Assembly (NCBI RefSeq): GCF_014138285.1
Contig: NZ_JACGXN010000001.1
Location: forward strand, 919,314-983,313
DNA: 64,000 bases
Reading direction: 5' to 3'
Origin: Phyllobacterium myrsinacearum
GTDB lineage: Bacteria > Pseudomonadota > Alphaproteobacteria > Rhizobiales > Rhizobiaceae
Shown here: in pieces, positions 27,041 through 35,550 of the stretch
Position numbering within the stretch: position 1 is the stretch's first letter
How the letters are laid out: each line of letters begins with the position of its first letter
Translations under genes and position numbers: made by a program
Notes under the pieces: generated by a model
Told to the model about the DNA's origin: nothing
Databases searched by the model: none
What the model saw: the letters and a program-made list of their open reading frames with translations, nothing else

Positions 27041-27532
27041 ATGGATCAGTTCCAGAATAACAATACCCCGCATTTCGCGCCACGCATCGCCTACATTCAG
27101 GCGCGATGGCATTCTGAAATCGTCGATCAAGCCCGTATTGGCTTTGAAGCCGAACTGAAAAGTCAGGGTGTCACCGCCGGACGGTTTGACGTCTATGATG
27201 TACCGGGATCATTCGACATCCCTCTGCTTGCCAAGAAGCTTGCCGAAACCGGGTATTACGATGCCATTGTCGCAACGGGTCTCGTCGTTGATGGGGGGAT
27301 TTACCGGCATGATTTCGTCGCCGGAACGGTGGTGAATGCGCTTTTAACCGCGCAGATGGAGACGGGTATTCCCATGTTGTCGGTTGTGCTGACGCCGCAC
27401 CATTTCCAGGAAACCGCCCAGCACATCGACTTCTTTACCAGGCACTTCCTGATCAAGGGGCAGGAGGCTGCCCGCGCCTGTCTGCAGATCATCCGTACAT
27501 TCCAGCACGTGTCCGAACTGTCGGCGGCTTGA
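27041..27532 (+). CDS. ribH2: 6,7-dimethyl-8-ribityllumazine synthase, type II (RibH2)
   Basis: This 163-residue enzyme condenses 5-amino-6-ribitylamino-uracil with the dihydroxybutanone phosphate in riboflavin synthesis. The N-terminal FAPRIAYIQARWHSEIVDQAR, the VPGSFDIPL loop, DGGIYRHDFVAGTVVNALL and VLTPHHFQET with the catalytic histidines closely match the Brucella RibH2 form, which is a decamer rather than an icosahedral capsid. In that genus the type II form is expressed apart from ribH1 and is under an RFN element, as here. A GAGGAG site is nine bases ahead of the ATG. It is monocistronic, ended by an intrinsic terminator. Confidence 0.95.
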   Translation: MDQFQNNNTPHFAPRIAYIQARWHSEIVDQARIGFEAELKSQGVTAGRFDVYDVPGSFDIPLLAKKLAETGYYDAIVATGLVVDGGIYRHDFVAGTVVNALLTAQMETGIPMLSVVLTPHHFQETAQHIDFFTRHFLIKGQEAARACLQIIRTFQHVSELSAA

Positions 27533-27554
27533 GGTTAGATAAGCAGACAAAATG

Positions 27555-27590
27555 ACAGCCCCTCTGCCCATCGAACAGAGGGGCTGTTTG
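27555..27590 (+). terminator. intrinsic terminator of ribH2
   Basis: A twelve-base stem ACAGCCCCTCTG / CAGAGGGGCTGT with an eight-base loop ends in TTTG, just after the ribH2 stop. It lies between convergent genes and may also limit read-through from the minus-strand NlpC/P60 gene, although the T tract is short in both directions. Confidence 0.85.
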
Positions 27591-27591
27591 A

Positions 27592-28449
27592 CTAAAGTCG
27601 CCGTATTACCGTCGGTTTGCCATAGAGATAGGCAATGCGCTCGATGGCATCGTGCAGGGGCTCAAGCGTCACGCTCATCGTGTGTCCGCTTGCATGAAGC
27701 AGCATGGAGTGGCTGGCCATCATTGCGGCATGCCCCTTCCAGAAAACAAAATCGCCGCGCTTCAGGTTCTTGTAGTGTTCATCCGGCTCGACAACATCGC
27801 CGATTGAGTCTGCCTGCATGTCGGAGTCGCGCAGCACGGACTGCCCGGTCATCAGCAGCGACAACTGTACGAGCCCGGAACAGTCTATTCCGAATCCGGA
27901 AACGCCGCCCCAGAGATAAGGGGTATGCATCATGGTCTCGGCAACAGCAACATGATCATCAGTGACTTCGTCGATGGGGACGAGGTGCTTGGCAACGATC
28001 GCTTCCCCGCTCGGAAGAATACCGTAGAGCGTACCACGACGCTCCTCTCCACCTTTAATCGTGACGAGAGATCCCATGGACAATGCATTCGTCGGCGGGA
28101 ACTTCAGATCAGAACCCGGATAGACAAACGTGCGCGGCGCGATGACAATATGGGTCGGGTCGTCGTAACGCTTGTCCAGTGCGGTATCGACGACATAGCC
28201 AACGTAGCCATCCCGTTCATTCTGGACCCAGCACCAGCCATTGCTGTCCTCGAACACCAGGACATCATCGCCAAACAGAAATTGCGTGGTCACGCCGGCA
28301 TCGCCGCGTGCTGTACCGCGCACGTCGACCACCGGGTCGGAAATACGCATAGGCTTGCCTTCGACAAAGCGATCCGCTTCCACCTGTCCGCGCAGGCTTT
28401 CATCCGCCAGATCGGGACGAAACGCATTCAACCGTTTATCCAATGTCAC
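27592..28449 (-). CDS. NlpC/P60-family peptidase with SH3-like domains
   Basis: This 285-residue protein combines two N-terminal SH3-like domains (about 30-140) with a C-terminal NlpC/P60 cysteine peptidase domain. The catalytic cysteine is in GFGIDCSGLVQ, with the histidine in ASHSMLLHASGHTM and a preceding PYLWGG motif. Such enzymes cut the gamma-D-Glu-diaminopimelate or related bonds of peptidoglycan fragments, and many lack signal peptides and work on recycled muropeptides. This one also lacks a clear signal peptide, so cytosolic recycling of cell-wall peptides is likely. The start is a GTG at 28449, overlapping the TGA of the upstream MarR-type gene. Confidence 0.9.
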   Translation of the reverse strand: MTLDKRLNAFRPDLADESLRGQVEADRFVEGKPMRISDPVVDVRGTARGDAGVTTQFLFGDDVLVFEDSNGWCWVQNERDGYVGYVVDTALDKRYDDPTHIVIAPRTFVYPGSDLKFPPTNALSMGSLVTIKGGEERRGTLYGILPSGEAIVAKHLVPIDEVTDDHVAVAETMMHTPYLWGGVSGFGIDCSGLVQLSLLMTGQSVLRDSDMQADSIGDVVEPDEHYKNLKRGDFVFWKGHAAMMASHSMLLHASGHTMSVTLEPLHDAIERIAYLYGKPTVIRRL

Positions 28450-28796
28450 AGGGGTAATCCTCTTGCCTTGGCGATAACAAGATCGCCGAGCTTTTCAACA
28501 TAAAGCGCACCTTTTACCGTTCTCTTGACAAGAACATTGCGCTTGTCTTTTTCGTCGCGGTGCCGGTCCACCAATCCATAGCCGCCCATTGTGTCAAGCG
28601 CACGGGTGATCGCAGGTTTGGTGACCTTGAGCTTTGCAGCCATACCACGGATCGTATGCGGCGGCGGTTCCAGATAAACCGTCAGCAGCACCGCCAATTG
28701 CCGCATGGTCAGGTCATGCGCATCATCCCGCACTTCGGAGATGGCAATTTCCTTCCACAAGGTCAGCGCCTGAAACGGCTTGAGTTCAATCTGCAT
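28446..28796 (-). CDS. MarR-type winged-helix transcriptional regulator
   Basis: This 116-residue regulator has an N-terminal segment, then the winged-helix domain: MRQLAVLLTVYLEPPPHTIRGMAAKLKVTKPAITRALDTMGGYGLVDRHRDEKDKRN. The KVTKPAITRALD stretch is the recognition helix. The family usually acts as a homodimer that responds to small phenolic ligands. It is the first gene of a two-gene operon with the NlpC/P60 peptidase (GTGA overlap) and divergent from the phosphotransferase-like gene, so it probably controls either or both. Confidence 0.88.
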   Translation of the reverse strand: MQIELKPFQALTLWKEIAISEVRDDAHDLTMRQLAVLLTVYLEPPPHTIRGMAAKLKVTKPAITRALDTMGGYGLVDRHRDEKDKRNVLVKRTVKGALYVEKLGDLVIAKARGLPL

Positions 28797-28917
28797 AGGC
28801 GGCTTCCGAGATCATTTCGGTTCCGTATCATTTTATTCCTCGCCAGGGGAAGCGCAAGCTATTCATTTTGTTCGGCATCTGAGGTTAAAAGGGTTGCGGT
28901 ACAATGTGAGGCCTTCG

Positions 28918-29550
28918 ATGAAACACGGACAGATTATCATTCTGAACGGTGCGCCCCGCTCAGGAAAATCCAGCATCGCGCAGGTCATTCAGGAAACTTT
29001 TGAAGGGCCCTGGATAAATTTGGGCGTCGATGCCTATGTCCGCCACATTACGCCGCCGCGTTATCAACCGGGTATCGGTCTGCGGCCAGGCGGAGAAAGG
29101 CCGGATCTCGAGCCGCTCATTCCCCTGTTCTATGCGGCGCTCTACGAGTCCATAGCCGCGCACAGCCGCCTCGGACTGAGTGTCGTCACCGATATTGGCC
29201 ACCACGACAGTTACACAAAACCGCTTGATATCCTGACCGATTGCGCCCGGCGCCTCAACGGCCTGCCGGTACTGTTTGTCGGTGTCCGCTGTTCCATCAA
29301 GGTAATCATGCAACGGCGCAACGCGGGGCAGTCAGGCCGGGAAGGCCATTATGAGACAGCAACGGCCAGCGCTCCGATCCCGCCGGCCGTACTCCGATGG
29401 CAAGAGGCCGTTCATCATCCCGGTCTGTATGATCTGGAAGTCGACACATCGGACAAAAGCACTGAGGACTGCGTGACCGCAATCGCTCTACGGCTTCAAC
29501 AAGCACCGGTACATCCGACAGCCTTCGAAGAACTGGCTGCCGGACACTGA
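28918..29550 (+). CDS. chloramphenicol phosphotransferase-like P-loop kinase
   Basis: This 210-residue protein has a Walker A motif LNGAPRSGKSSIAQVIQ and the layout of the chloramphenicol 3-O-phosphotransferase (CPT) family, including a DAYVRH segment after the second strand, DIGHHDSY, and VRCSIKVIMQRRNAGQSGREGH late in the core. The family contains antibiotic kinases and many uncharacterised small-molecule kinases; the substrate here is unknown. The ATG at 28918 gives an N-terminus typical of the family; the longer frame to 28780 overlaps the divergent regulator. A short distance from the MarR-type gene suggests possible shared control. Confidence 0.8.
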   Translation: MKHGQIIILNGAPRSGKSSIAQVIQETFEGPWINLGVDAYVRHITPPRYQPGIGLRPGGERPDLEPLIPLFYAALYESIAAHSRLGLSVVTDIGHHDSYTKPLDILTDCARRLNGLPVLFVGVRCSIKVIMQRRNAGQSGREGHYETATASAPIPPAVLRWQEAVHHPGLYDLEVDTSDKSTEDCVTAIALRLQQAPVHPTAFEELAAGH

Positions 29551-29565
29551 CTATGCAACCGTCTG

Positions 29566-30939
29566 CTATTTCACAGCCGGGAAACGGCCCCTCAACAGAT
29601 GGTAGAGCGCCCTTATCGCCTGCGCTTCGCCACCAACAGGAGAATGCGGTTTCTCCACCGGATTCCAGCCGTAAATGTCAAAATGGCCCCAGATTTTGGT
29701 TTTCTCGACAAAGCGTTTCAGAAACAGTGCTGCTGTCACGGAACCGGCGAAGCCATCTGTTGTCACATTGTTGATGTCTGCGACACGGGACGAAAGTTTC
29801 GCCTCGTAGGGTTGCCACAAAGGCATGCGCCAGACCGGATCAGCCACTGCCTCCGATGCCTTGGCAACATCCGATGCGAAGGTCTCATCCGTCGTATAGA
29901 AGGGCGGCACATCCGGACCGAGAGCAACACGCGCTGCGCCCGTCAGCGTCGCCATATCTATCAGGATTTCAGGCTCTTCCTCGTCAGCCAGTGCGAGCGC
30001 ATCGGCGAGGACAAGACGGCCCTCCGCATCGGTATTGCCAATTTCTACGGTGATCCCCTTGCGGCTTGTCAAAATATCGCTCGGACGGAATGCGTTGGCA
30101 GAGATGGAGTTCTCCACCGCCGGAATGAGAACACGCAGACGGACAGGTAGTTTTGCATCCATGATAATACTGGCAAGCGCCAGTACGTTTGCTGCGCCGC
30201 CCATATCCTTCTTCATCAGAAGCATGCTGCTCGCGGGCTTGATATCGAGACCACCGGTGTCAAAGCACACACCCTTGCCGACCAATGTTACCTTGGGCGC
30301 ATCCTTCTTCCCCCATACCAGATCGATCAGCCTCGGCTCCTCGCTTCCGGCACGGCCAACCGCGTGGATCATCGGAAAGTTCTTTTTGAGCAGGGCATCA
30401 CCCTTGATTACATCGACGGATGCCTTGTGTTCTTCGCCCAGCTTGCGCACGGCCGCTTCCAATGCCTCGGGACCCATATCATTGGTGGGAGTATTGATGA
30501 GGTCACGCGCCAGCGTGACCGCCCTTGTCTGCCGTTTGACGTCGGCCTTGTCCGCACCTTCCGGCAGCGCCAACGAGATTTCCATGTCATCCTTCTTCAC
30601 ATAGCGGGTAAACCTGTAACCACCGAGCAGGAAGCTCAGGGCCGTCAGATCAGGTTCCGCGACAGGGCCTGCCAGATGCCATGCCCCTTTCGGCAGGGAT
30701 TGCGCCAGCTTGCCTGCAATCAAGCGGTTGTCATCCTTGCCGATACCAAACAATGCTCCGGCGATTTCGCCCTTTTCACCGGGGACAACCAGCAGCCGGC
30801 CAGCCTGACCTTCAAAGCCGTTCGCATGCGCCCAAGCCAGCGTCGCCGCATCGAGCCCGAGGCTTTCCAACCCGCCCTTGCGGACAAACCAGACCGGCCT
30901 GCTGGCCGATGATTTCTGTTTGGTGATTTCGGCAGACAT
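29566..30939 (-). CDS. M17-family leucyl aminopeptidase
   Basis: This 457-residue cytosolic zinc/manganese peptidase removes N-terminal amino acids from peptides. An N-terminal macro-like domain precedes the catalytic domain with TLVGKGVCFDTGGLDIKPASSMLLMKKDMGGAA and the signature NTDAEGRLVLADAL, which supplies metal ligands and a catalytic arginine. The segment ILIDMATLTGAARVALG is typical of the PepA/PepB group. AGGAG lies nine bases ahead of the ATG at 30939. It stands divergent from tadD across 147 bases and convergent with the CPT-like gene, so it is a single-gene unit. Confidence 0.93.
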   Translation of the reverse strand: MSAEITKQKSSASRPVWFVRKGGLESLGLDAATLAWAHANGFEGQAGRLLVVPGEKGEIAGALFGIGKDDNRLIAGKLAQSLPKGAWHLAGPVAEPDLTALSFLLGGYRFTRYVKKDDMEISLALPEGADKADVKRQTRAVTLARDLINTPTNDMGPEALEAAVRKLGEEHKASVDVIKGDALLKKNFPMIHAVGRAGSEEPRLIDLVWGKKDAPKVTLVGKGVCFDTGGLDIKPASSMLLMKKDMGGAANVLALASIIMDAKLPVRLRVLIPAVENSISANAFRPSDILTSRKGITVEIGNTDAEGRLVLADALALADEEEPEILIDMATLTGAARVALGPDVPPFYTTDETFASDVAKASEAVADPVWRMPLWQPYEAKLSSRVADINNVTTDGFAGSVTAALFLKRFVEKTKIWGHFDIYGWNPVEKPHSPVGGEAQAIRALYHLLRGRFPAVK

Positions 30940-30994
30940 TATTGTTTACTCCTGGGATCAATTTTCTGCGTTTACGCCCGCAAACATGGCGCTA

Positions 30995-31009
30995 TTAACG
31001 GTCCGTTAG
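30995..31009 (+). promoter_or_regulatory. candidate CtrA-type site upstream of tadD
   Basis: TTAA-N7-TTAG (one mismatch to the TTAA-N7-TTAA consensus of CtrA) lies in the divergent region before tadD, with a further GTTAAC three bases downstream. CtrA controls pilus genes in Caulobacter; a similar role here is inference. Confidence 0.3.
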
Positions 31010-31086
31010 GGTTAACAGAATATTTCTTTCACATGGGATTGGTTAACGCACCAATGAACGTGCGGTGGGATCTGACGGGGCAAATT

Positions 31087-31914
31087 ATGACAAGCGCAGG
31101 CATTATTCAACGCAATCGCCAGCTGATTTTTTCCGCCGCCATTGTCGCCTTTGCCCTCGGCATTTCCGGATGCGCCACAACTGACAAAACAACCACCGGG
31201 TCGATTTCTCCCGTTTCGGCTGCTGCGGCGCCAACGGGTAATTTCGATCAGATGAATGCGCAACAGCTTGCGCAGGCATCGACCAGCCTGGGCGCACGGT
31301 ATCAGAACAATCCAAAAGACAGGACTACGGCAATGAACTTTGCTGCGGTCTTGCGCATGACGGGCCGAAACGATCAGGCGCTTGCTGTCATGCGCAGTCT
31401 TGCCATCGCCTATCCGAAAGACCGGGATGTTCTGGCTGCATATGGCAAGGCATTGGCGAGCAGCGGCGAATTTGAGGCCGCACTCGATGCGATCCGCAGG
31501 GCCCAGACACCGGAATACCCAGACTGGAAACTCCTTTCCGCCGAGGGCGCTATCCTTGATCAGTTGGGCAAAACCGGCGAAGCCCGCGATATCTACAAAC
31601 AGGCGATGGATCTCCACCCGAACGAGGCTTCGCTTCTCTCCAATCTCGGCATGTCCTATGTGCTCTCGGGCGAGTTGAACACAGCAGAAACATATATGCG
31701 CAAAGCAGTTAGCGCTCAGGGTGCCGATAGCCGCGTCCGGCAGAATCTGGCCCTTGTTGTCGGGCTGCAGGGACGGTTTGCCGAAGCTGAATCCATCGCC
31801 AAACAGGAACTCTCCCCACAACAGGCAGAAACAAACGTCAAATATCTGCGCTCGATGCTCGCCCAGCAGAACTCCTGGAATATGCTGAAGGACAAGAAGA
31901 AGCCCAACAGCTGA
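31087..31914 (+). CDS. tadD: TadD-type TPR lipoprotein of the Flp pilus system
   Basis: This 275-residue protein has a lipoprotein signal peptide (NRQLIFSAAIVAFALGISGC, lipobox with the acylated cysteine) and about five tetratricopeptide-type helical repeats between residues 75 and 250, for example NDQALAVMRSLAIAYPKDRDVLAAYG. TadD proteins help secretin assembly and pilus biogenesis at the outer membrane. The start at 31087 is chosen because the signal peptide begins there; earlier ATGs at 31033 and 31054 would add a poor leader. It is convergent with tadC, the last gene of the minus-strand cpa/tad operon. Confidence 0.85.
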   Translation: MTSAGIIQRNRQLIFSAAIVAFALGISGCATTDKTTTGSISPVSAAAAPTGNFDQMNAQQLAQASTSLGARYQNNPKDRTTAMNFAAVLRMTGRNDQALAVMRSLAIAYPKDRDVLAAYGKALASSGEFEAALDAIRRAQTPEYPDWKLLSAEGAILDQLGKTGEARDIYKQAMDLHPNEASLLSNLGMSYVLSGELNTAETYMRKAVSAQGADSRVRQNLALVVGLQGRFAEAESIAKQELSPQQAETNVKYLRSMLAQQNSWNMLKDKKKPNS

Positions 31915-31976
31915 GCATCCAAAGGCCCGAAAGCCACCCTATCCGATGCCGCTTACCGGACTGCTTTGCATTTTGC

Positions 31977-33002
31977 TTATTTTATGGCCCCGAACACGCC
32001 ACCTTGCGCCGAAACCTGAATAACAGCCGGCCCGAGGATAACCGCGAACAGCACGGGCAGGAGAAAGAGAATCATCGGCACAGTCAGTTTGGGCGGCAGT
32101 GCTGCGGCTTTCTTCTCGGCAGCGTTCATGCGGGCTTCACGGCTCTCGTCGGACAAAGTTCGGAGCGCACCACCAATAGACGTCCCGTAGCGTTCAGACT
32201 GGGTCAAAGCCTGTACGACTGCCTTGACTGACTCCAGCCCCGTGCGCGTGGCAAGATTCTCATAGGCCTGACGGCGCTCCGGCAGGAAAGAGAGTTCTGC
32301 ATTCGTCAGGACAAACTCTTCGGCCAGCGCCGTTGACTGGACGCCGATCTCCTCGGAAACCTTCTTGAAGGCAGCTTCGATCGACATGCCTGATTCGACG
32401 CAGATCAGCATGAGATCAAGTGAATCCGGCCACGCCATCTGGATGGAATGCTTGCGCTTGCTGCCTGCATTGCTGACGTAAAGATTAGGCGCATAAAAAC
32501 CGACATAGCCCCCGATGAGACAGACAAGTACCCGTATCATTGTCGATTGCTGCGAGAGTCCATCCAAGCCGAATATCCAGAAAGCGGTCAAAATCAGCGT
32601 CAGGAATGGCAGACCAAAACGGGCCGCCAGGAACAAATTCAGTGCGTTCTGCCCGCGAAATCCCGCAGTGCGCAGCGAAGCCAACGTCTTTTCATCGGCA
32701 AGTGCCCGTTGCAGGTCCAACTTCTCGACGAATTGCCGGACGCCCTGTCTTTGTGTCATGCGCAGACTACCCTGCGCGGCAGCCTTGTGACGACTGATGC
32801 TTTCAGCCGCAAGACGCGTACGATCCTTTGCGCGGAGCTGGTCACGCTCCAGAGCCACCGATTTCATCCGCGTTTTTAGCACCGAGGTGCGAAGCTTTGG
32901 CAAGAAAATCGTCACGACGGTTGCAAATGCCGAAATCGCAACGAGGACAGCGCGGACGGTGTCCGGATCGTCGTGCACGGCTTTGAGAAGAGAAGAAAAC
33001 AC
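31977..33002 (-). CDS. tadC: TadC-type inner-membrane protein, type II secretion F domain
   Basis: The 341-residue protein has N-terminal transmembrane segments, the T2SS F domain around WPDSLDLMLICVESGMSIEAAFKKVSEEIG and late transmembrane segments (LTVPMILFLLPVLFAVILGPAVIQV). TadC partners with TadB to form the inner-membrane platform of the Flp pilus machine. The start is a GTG at 33002 with GGAG seven bases upstream. It is the last gene of the operon and follows tadB by 12 bases. Confidence 0.92.
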   Translation of the reverse strand: MFSSLLKAVHDDPDTVRAVLVAISAFATVVTIFLPKLRTSVLKTRMKSVALERDQLRAKDRTRLAAESISRHKAAAQGSLRMTQRQGVRQFVEKLDLQRALADEKTLASLRTAGFRGQNALNLFLAARFGLPFLTLILTAFWIFGLDGLSQQSTMIRVLVCLIGGYVGFYAPNLYVSNAGSKRKHSIQMAWPDSLDLMLICVESGMSIEAAFKKVSEEIGVQSTALAEEFVLTNAELSFLPERRQAYENLATRTGLESVKAVVQALTQSERYGTSIGGALRTLSDESREARMNAAEKKAAALPPKLTVPMILFLLPVLFAVILGPAVIQVSAQGGVFGAIK

Positions 33003-33014
33003 CGCGCGCTCCGT

Positions 33015-34028
33015 CTAAAACTTGAAGTTGATCATTTTGCGCATCACAAGAATGCCGATAGACATCCAGACCGCCGCGCACATCATGATAAGTTTGCCCG
33101 TCTCGGTTGTGAACAAAACCATGATGTAATTCGGACTTGTCAGGTAAACGAGCGTTGCGACGACAAACGGCAAGGCTCCAAGAATATAGGCAGAAGCCTT
33201 GGCTTCCATCGAGAGAGCCTGCACCTTTGCCTTCATCTTTTTCCGGTCGCGCAGCACTCTTGACAAATTGCCGAGCGCTTCGGACAGATTTCCGCCCGCC
33301 TGGGATTGAATCTGGATGACGATGCCAAAGAAACTGGCCTCCGGACAGGGCATGAATTCCGACATGCGCATTGCGGCATCCGGAATACTCACGCCAACCT
33401 GTTGCATATCGACAATCCTGCGAAATTCCGTGCGGACCGGCTCGCGCGCTTCCTGCGCGATCAGTCGAATTCCATCATTGAGCGGCAAGCCGGATCGTAT
33501 AGCGCGCACGATGACATCAATGGAATTTGGAAATTCATGCAAGAACGCCGCAACGCGGCGGCGACGCCTGAAATAGACAAATGCCCTTGGCAAACCCAAG
33601 GCACCAATCAGGAAGAAACCAGGTGCAAGATAAAGAGGTGCACCGAAAAACACCCGAAGAAGCACCAGAATAAGACCTGCAATGCCGGAATAGATATAGA
33701 AGCGCCGGACCGTGACCTTCATGCCCGCCTGCTGCAGCAACATCTTCAGTGGCGGAGATTTGATATTCTTGTCGCGCAGCTTTTGCCGCTGATCGATATC
33801 GTTCAACGTGTCCTGCACGGATTTTCGGCGCTTCACGGCCTCGGCCTGCTTGTCCCGCGCTGTGGATTTACTTAAACCATCAGTTGCCGCCATCTTGACT
33901 GAGTTCAACCGGTCATCAGTCTTTTTCTGCAGTTCGATATGGTCGAATACAAAGAAGTAGACAAGAGCTGTTACCGCCACTGTTGCCAGCACCACAAAAA
34001 CCAGTTGATCGAGATCAAGCCCGAACAT
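33015..34028 (-). CDS. tadB: TadB-type inner-membrane platform protein
   Basis: This 337-residue protein starts with a membrane span (LVFVVLATVAVTALVYFFVF), a cytosolic segment and further spans. The T2SS F domain is seen in FPNSIDVIVRAIRSGLPLNDGIRLIAQEAREPVRTEFRRIV and VIQIQSQAGGNLSEALGNLSRVLRDRKKMKAKV. Two terminal spans follow (ILGALPFVVATLVYLTSPNYI). It probably transmits the ATPase motion to pilus assembly. It lies between cpaF and tadC with short gaps. Confidence 0.92.
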   Translation of the reverse strand: MFGLDLDQLVFVVLATVAVTALVYFFVFDHIELQKKTDDRLNSVKMAATDGLSKSTARDKQAEAVKRRKSVQDTLNDIDQRQKLRDKNIKSPPLKMLLQQAGMKVTVRRFYIYSGIAGLILVLLRVFFGAPLYLAPGFFLIGALGLPRAFVYFRRRRRVAAFLHEFPNSIDVIVRAIRSGLPLNDGIRLIAQEAREPVRTEFRRIVDMQQVGVSIPDAAMRMSEFMPCPEASFFGIVIQIQSQAGGNLSEALGNLSRVLRDRKKMKAKVQALSMEAKASAYILGALPFVVATLVYLTSPNYIMVLFTTETGKLIMMCAAVWMSIGILVMRKMINFKF

Positions 34029-34055
34029 TGACGTACTCCAGTCGGGCTAACCCTC

Positions 34056-35531
34056 TCATGACTGTATTTCCATCGCATCGATGGCTTGGGCCAGCCGCTG
34101 CTCCTCATTGTAGTAACGGGCGCGATCCCAGAATTTCGGGCGGCTCAGACCAGTGGAGACATGCTTCCCGATGAGGCGTCCGTTGGCGTCTTCACCGTCG
34201 ATATCGTAGAGCATGATATCCTGGGTGATGATCACATCGCCTTCCATGCCAACGACCTCAGTTATATGCGTGATCCGGCGCGAGCCGTCGCGCAGACGGG
34301 CTGCCTGGATGATGATATCGACAGAGCCGACAATAATCTCGCGTACGGCCCTCTGCGGCAGTGTAAAACCACCCATGGCAATCATCGACTCCATGCGATT
34401 GAGGCATTCGCGCGGACTGTTGGCGTGGATGGTGCCCATGGACCCGTCATGGCCGGTATTCATGGCCGACAGGAGATCGAAAACTTCCGGTCCGCGTACT
34501 TCGCCAACAATAATGCGTTCGGGGCGCATACGCAGGCAGTTCTTGACTAGATCACGCATGGTAATCTCGCCCTCGCCTTCCAGATTCGCCGGGCGGGTCT
34601 CAAGGCGCACGACGTGCGGCTGCTGCAATTGAAGTTCGGCGGAATCCTCGCAGGTAATAATGCGTTCATCCCTGTCGATATAGTTCGTCAGGCAGTTCAG
34701 AAGCGTCGTCTTCCCTGAACCCGTGCCGCCGGAAATGACGATATTGCAACGAACACGCCCGATGATCTGCAATAATTCGGCACCGGCAGGGGAAATGGCG
34801 CCAAGCCGGACAAGTTGATCAAGCGTCAGTTTATCTTTTTTGAATTTCCGGATGGTGAGAACAGGTCCATCGAGCGCAAGCGGCGGGGCAATGACATTGA
34901 CGCGCGAGCCATCGGGAAGTCGGGCATCACATATGGGGCTGGATTCATCAACACGGCGACCGACCTGGCTGACAATACGCTGGCAGATGTTCAAGAGTTG
35001 CTGATTGTCGCGGAACCGTACCCCTGATTCCTGAACCTTGCCCAAGACTTCGATGTAGGTCTTGCGTGCACCATTGACCATGATATCGGCGATGTCGTCG
35101 CGCGCCAGCAAAGGTTCCAGCGGACCGTAGCCGAGAACGTCGTTGCAAATATCATCAAGCAGCTCTTCCTGCTCGGCAATCGACATGGCAAAATTCTTGA
35201 TCGCGATGATGTCGTTGACGATATCGCGGATTTCCTCACGCGCAACGTCCGGATCAAGTCTTGAAAGTTGGGAAAGGTCGATTGTATCGATCAGTGCCGT
35301 AAAGACCTGGGATTTGGTGTCGTAATAACTTTCGGTCTTTTCGCGCGGCGGCGCGACCGGTTTAGGCGGCTGCTCAACAACTGCCGAACGCTTCACTTCA
35401 GCGACGTCGCGCGGGAATCGCATAGGTTCAGCGCCAAGTGCTGTGTGCATTGGCAACGCTGTCTCAAGCGCAATCGCCCGAAACTCCTGAACCGGGCGGG
35501 TTTCTCCCGTATTTCCGCGTTTGCCGAACAT
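34056..35531 (-). CDS. cpaF: TadA/CpaF secretion ATPase
   Basis: This 491-residue cytosolic ATPase drives Flp pilus extension (and probably retraction). It has an N-terminal region of variable sequence, the N-domain LARDDIADIMVNGARKTYIE, Walker A ISGGTGSGKTTLLN, Asp box ITCEDSAELQL, Walker B RMRPERIIVGEVRGPEVFDLLSAMNTGHDGSMGTIHANSP with the His box, and the C-terminal domain. Length is right for CpaF. It follows cpaE by 19 bases and precedes tadB by 27, inside the minus-strand operon. Confidence 0.96.
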   Translation of the reverse strand: MFGKRGNTGETRPVQEFRAIALETALPMHTALGAEPMRFPRDVAEVKRSAVVEQPPKPVAPPREKTESYYDTKSQVFTALIDTIDLSQLSRLDPDVAREEIRDIVNDIIAIKNFAMSIAEQEELLDDICNDVLGYGPLEPLLARDDIADIMVNGARKTYIEVLGKVQESGVRFRDNQQLLNICQRIVSQVGRRVDESSPICDARLPDGSRVNVIAPPLALDGPVLTIRKFKKDKLTLDQLVRLGAISPAGAELLQIIGRVRCNIVISGGTGSGKTTLLNCLTNYIDRDERIITCEDSAELQLQQPHVVRLETRPANLEGEGEITMRDLVKNCLRMRPERIIVGEVRGPEVFDLLSAMNTGHDGSMGTIHANSPRECLNRMESMIAMGGFTLPQRAVREIIVGSVDIIIQAARLRDGSRRITHITEVVGMEGDVIITQDIMLYDIDGEDANGRLIGKHVSTGLSRPKFWDRARYYNEEQRLAQAIDAMEIQS

Positions 35532-35550
35532 AGACTTTATTCCTTCAATG

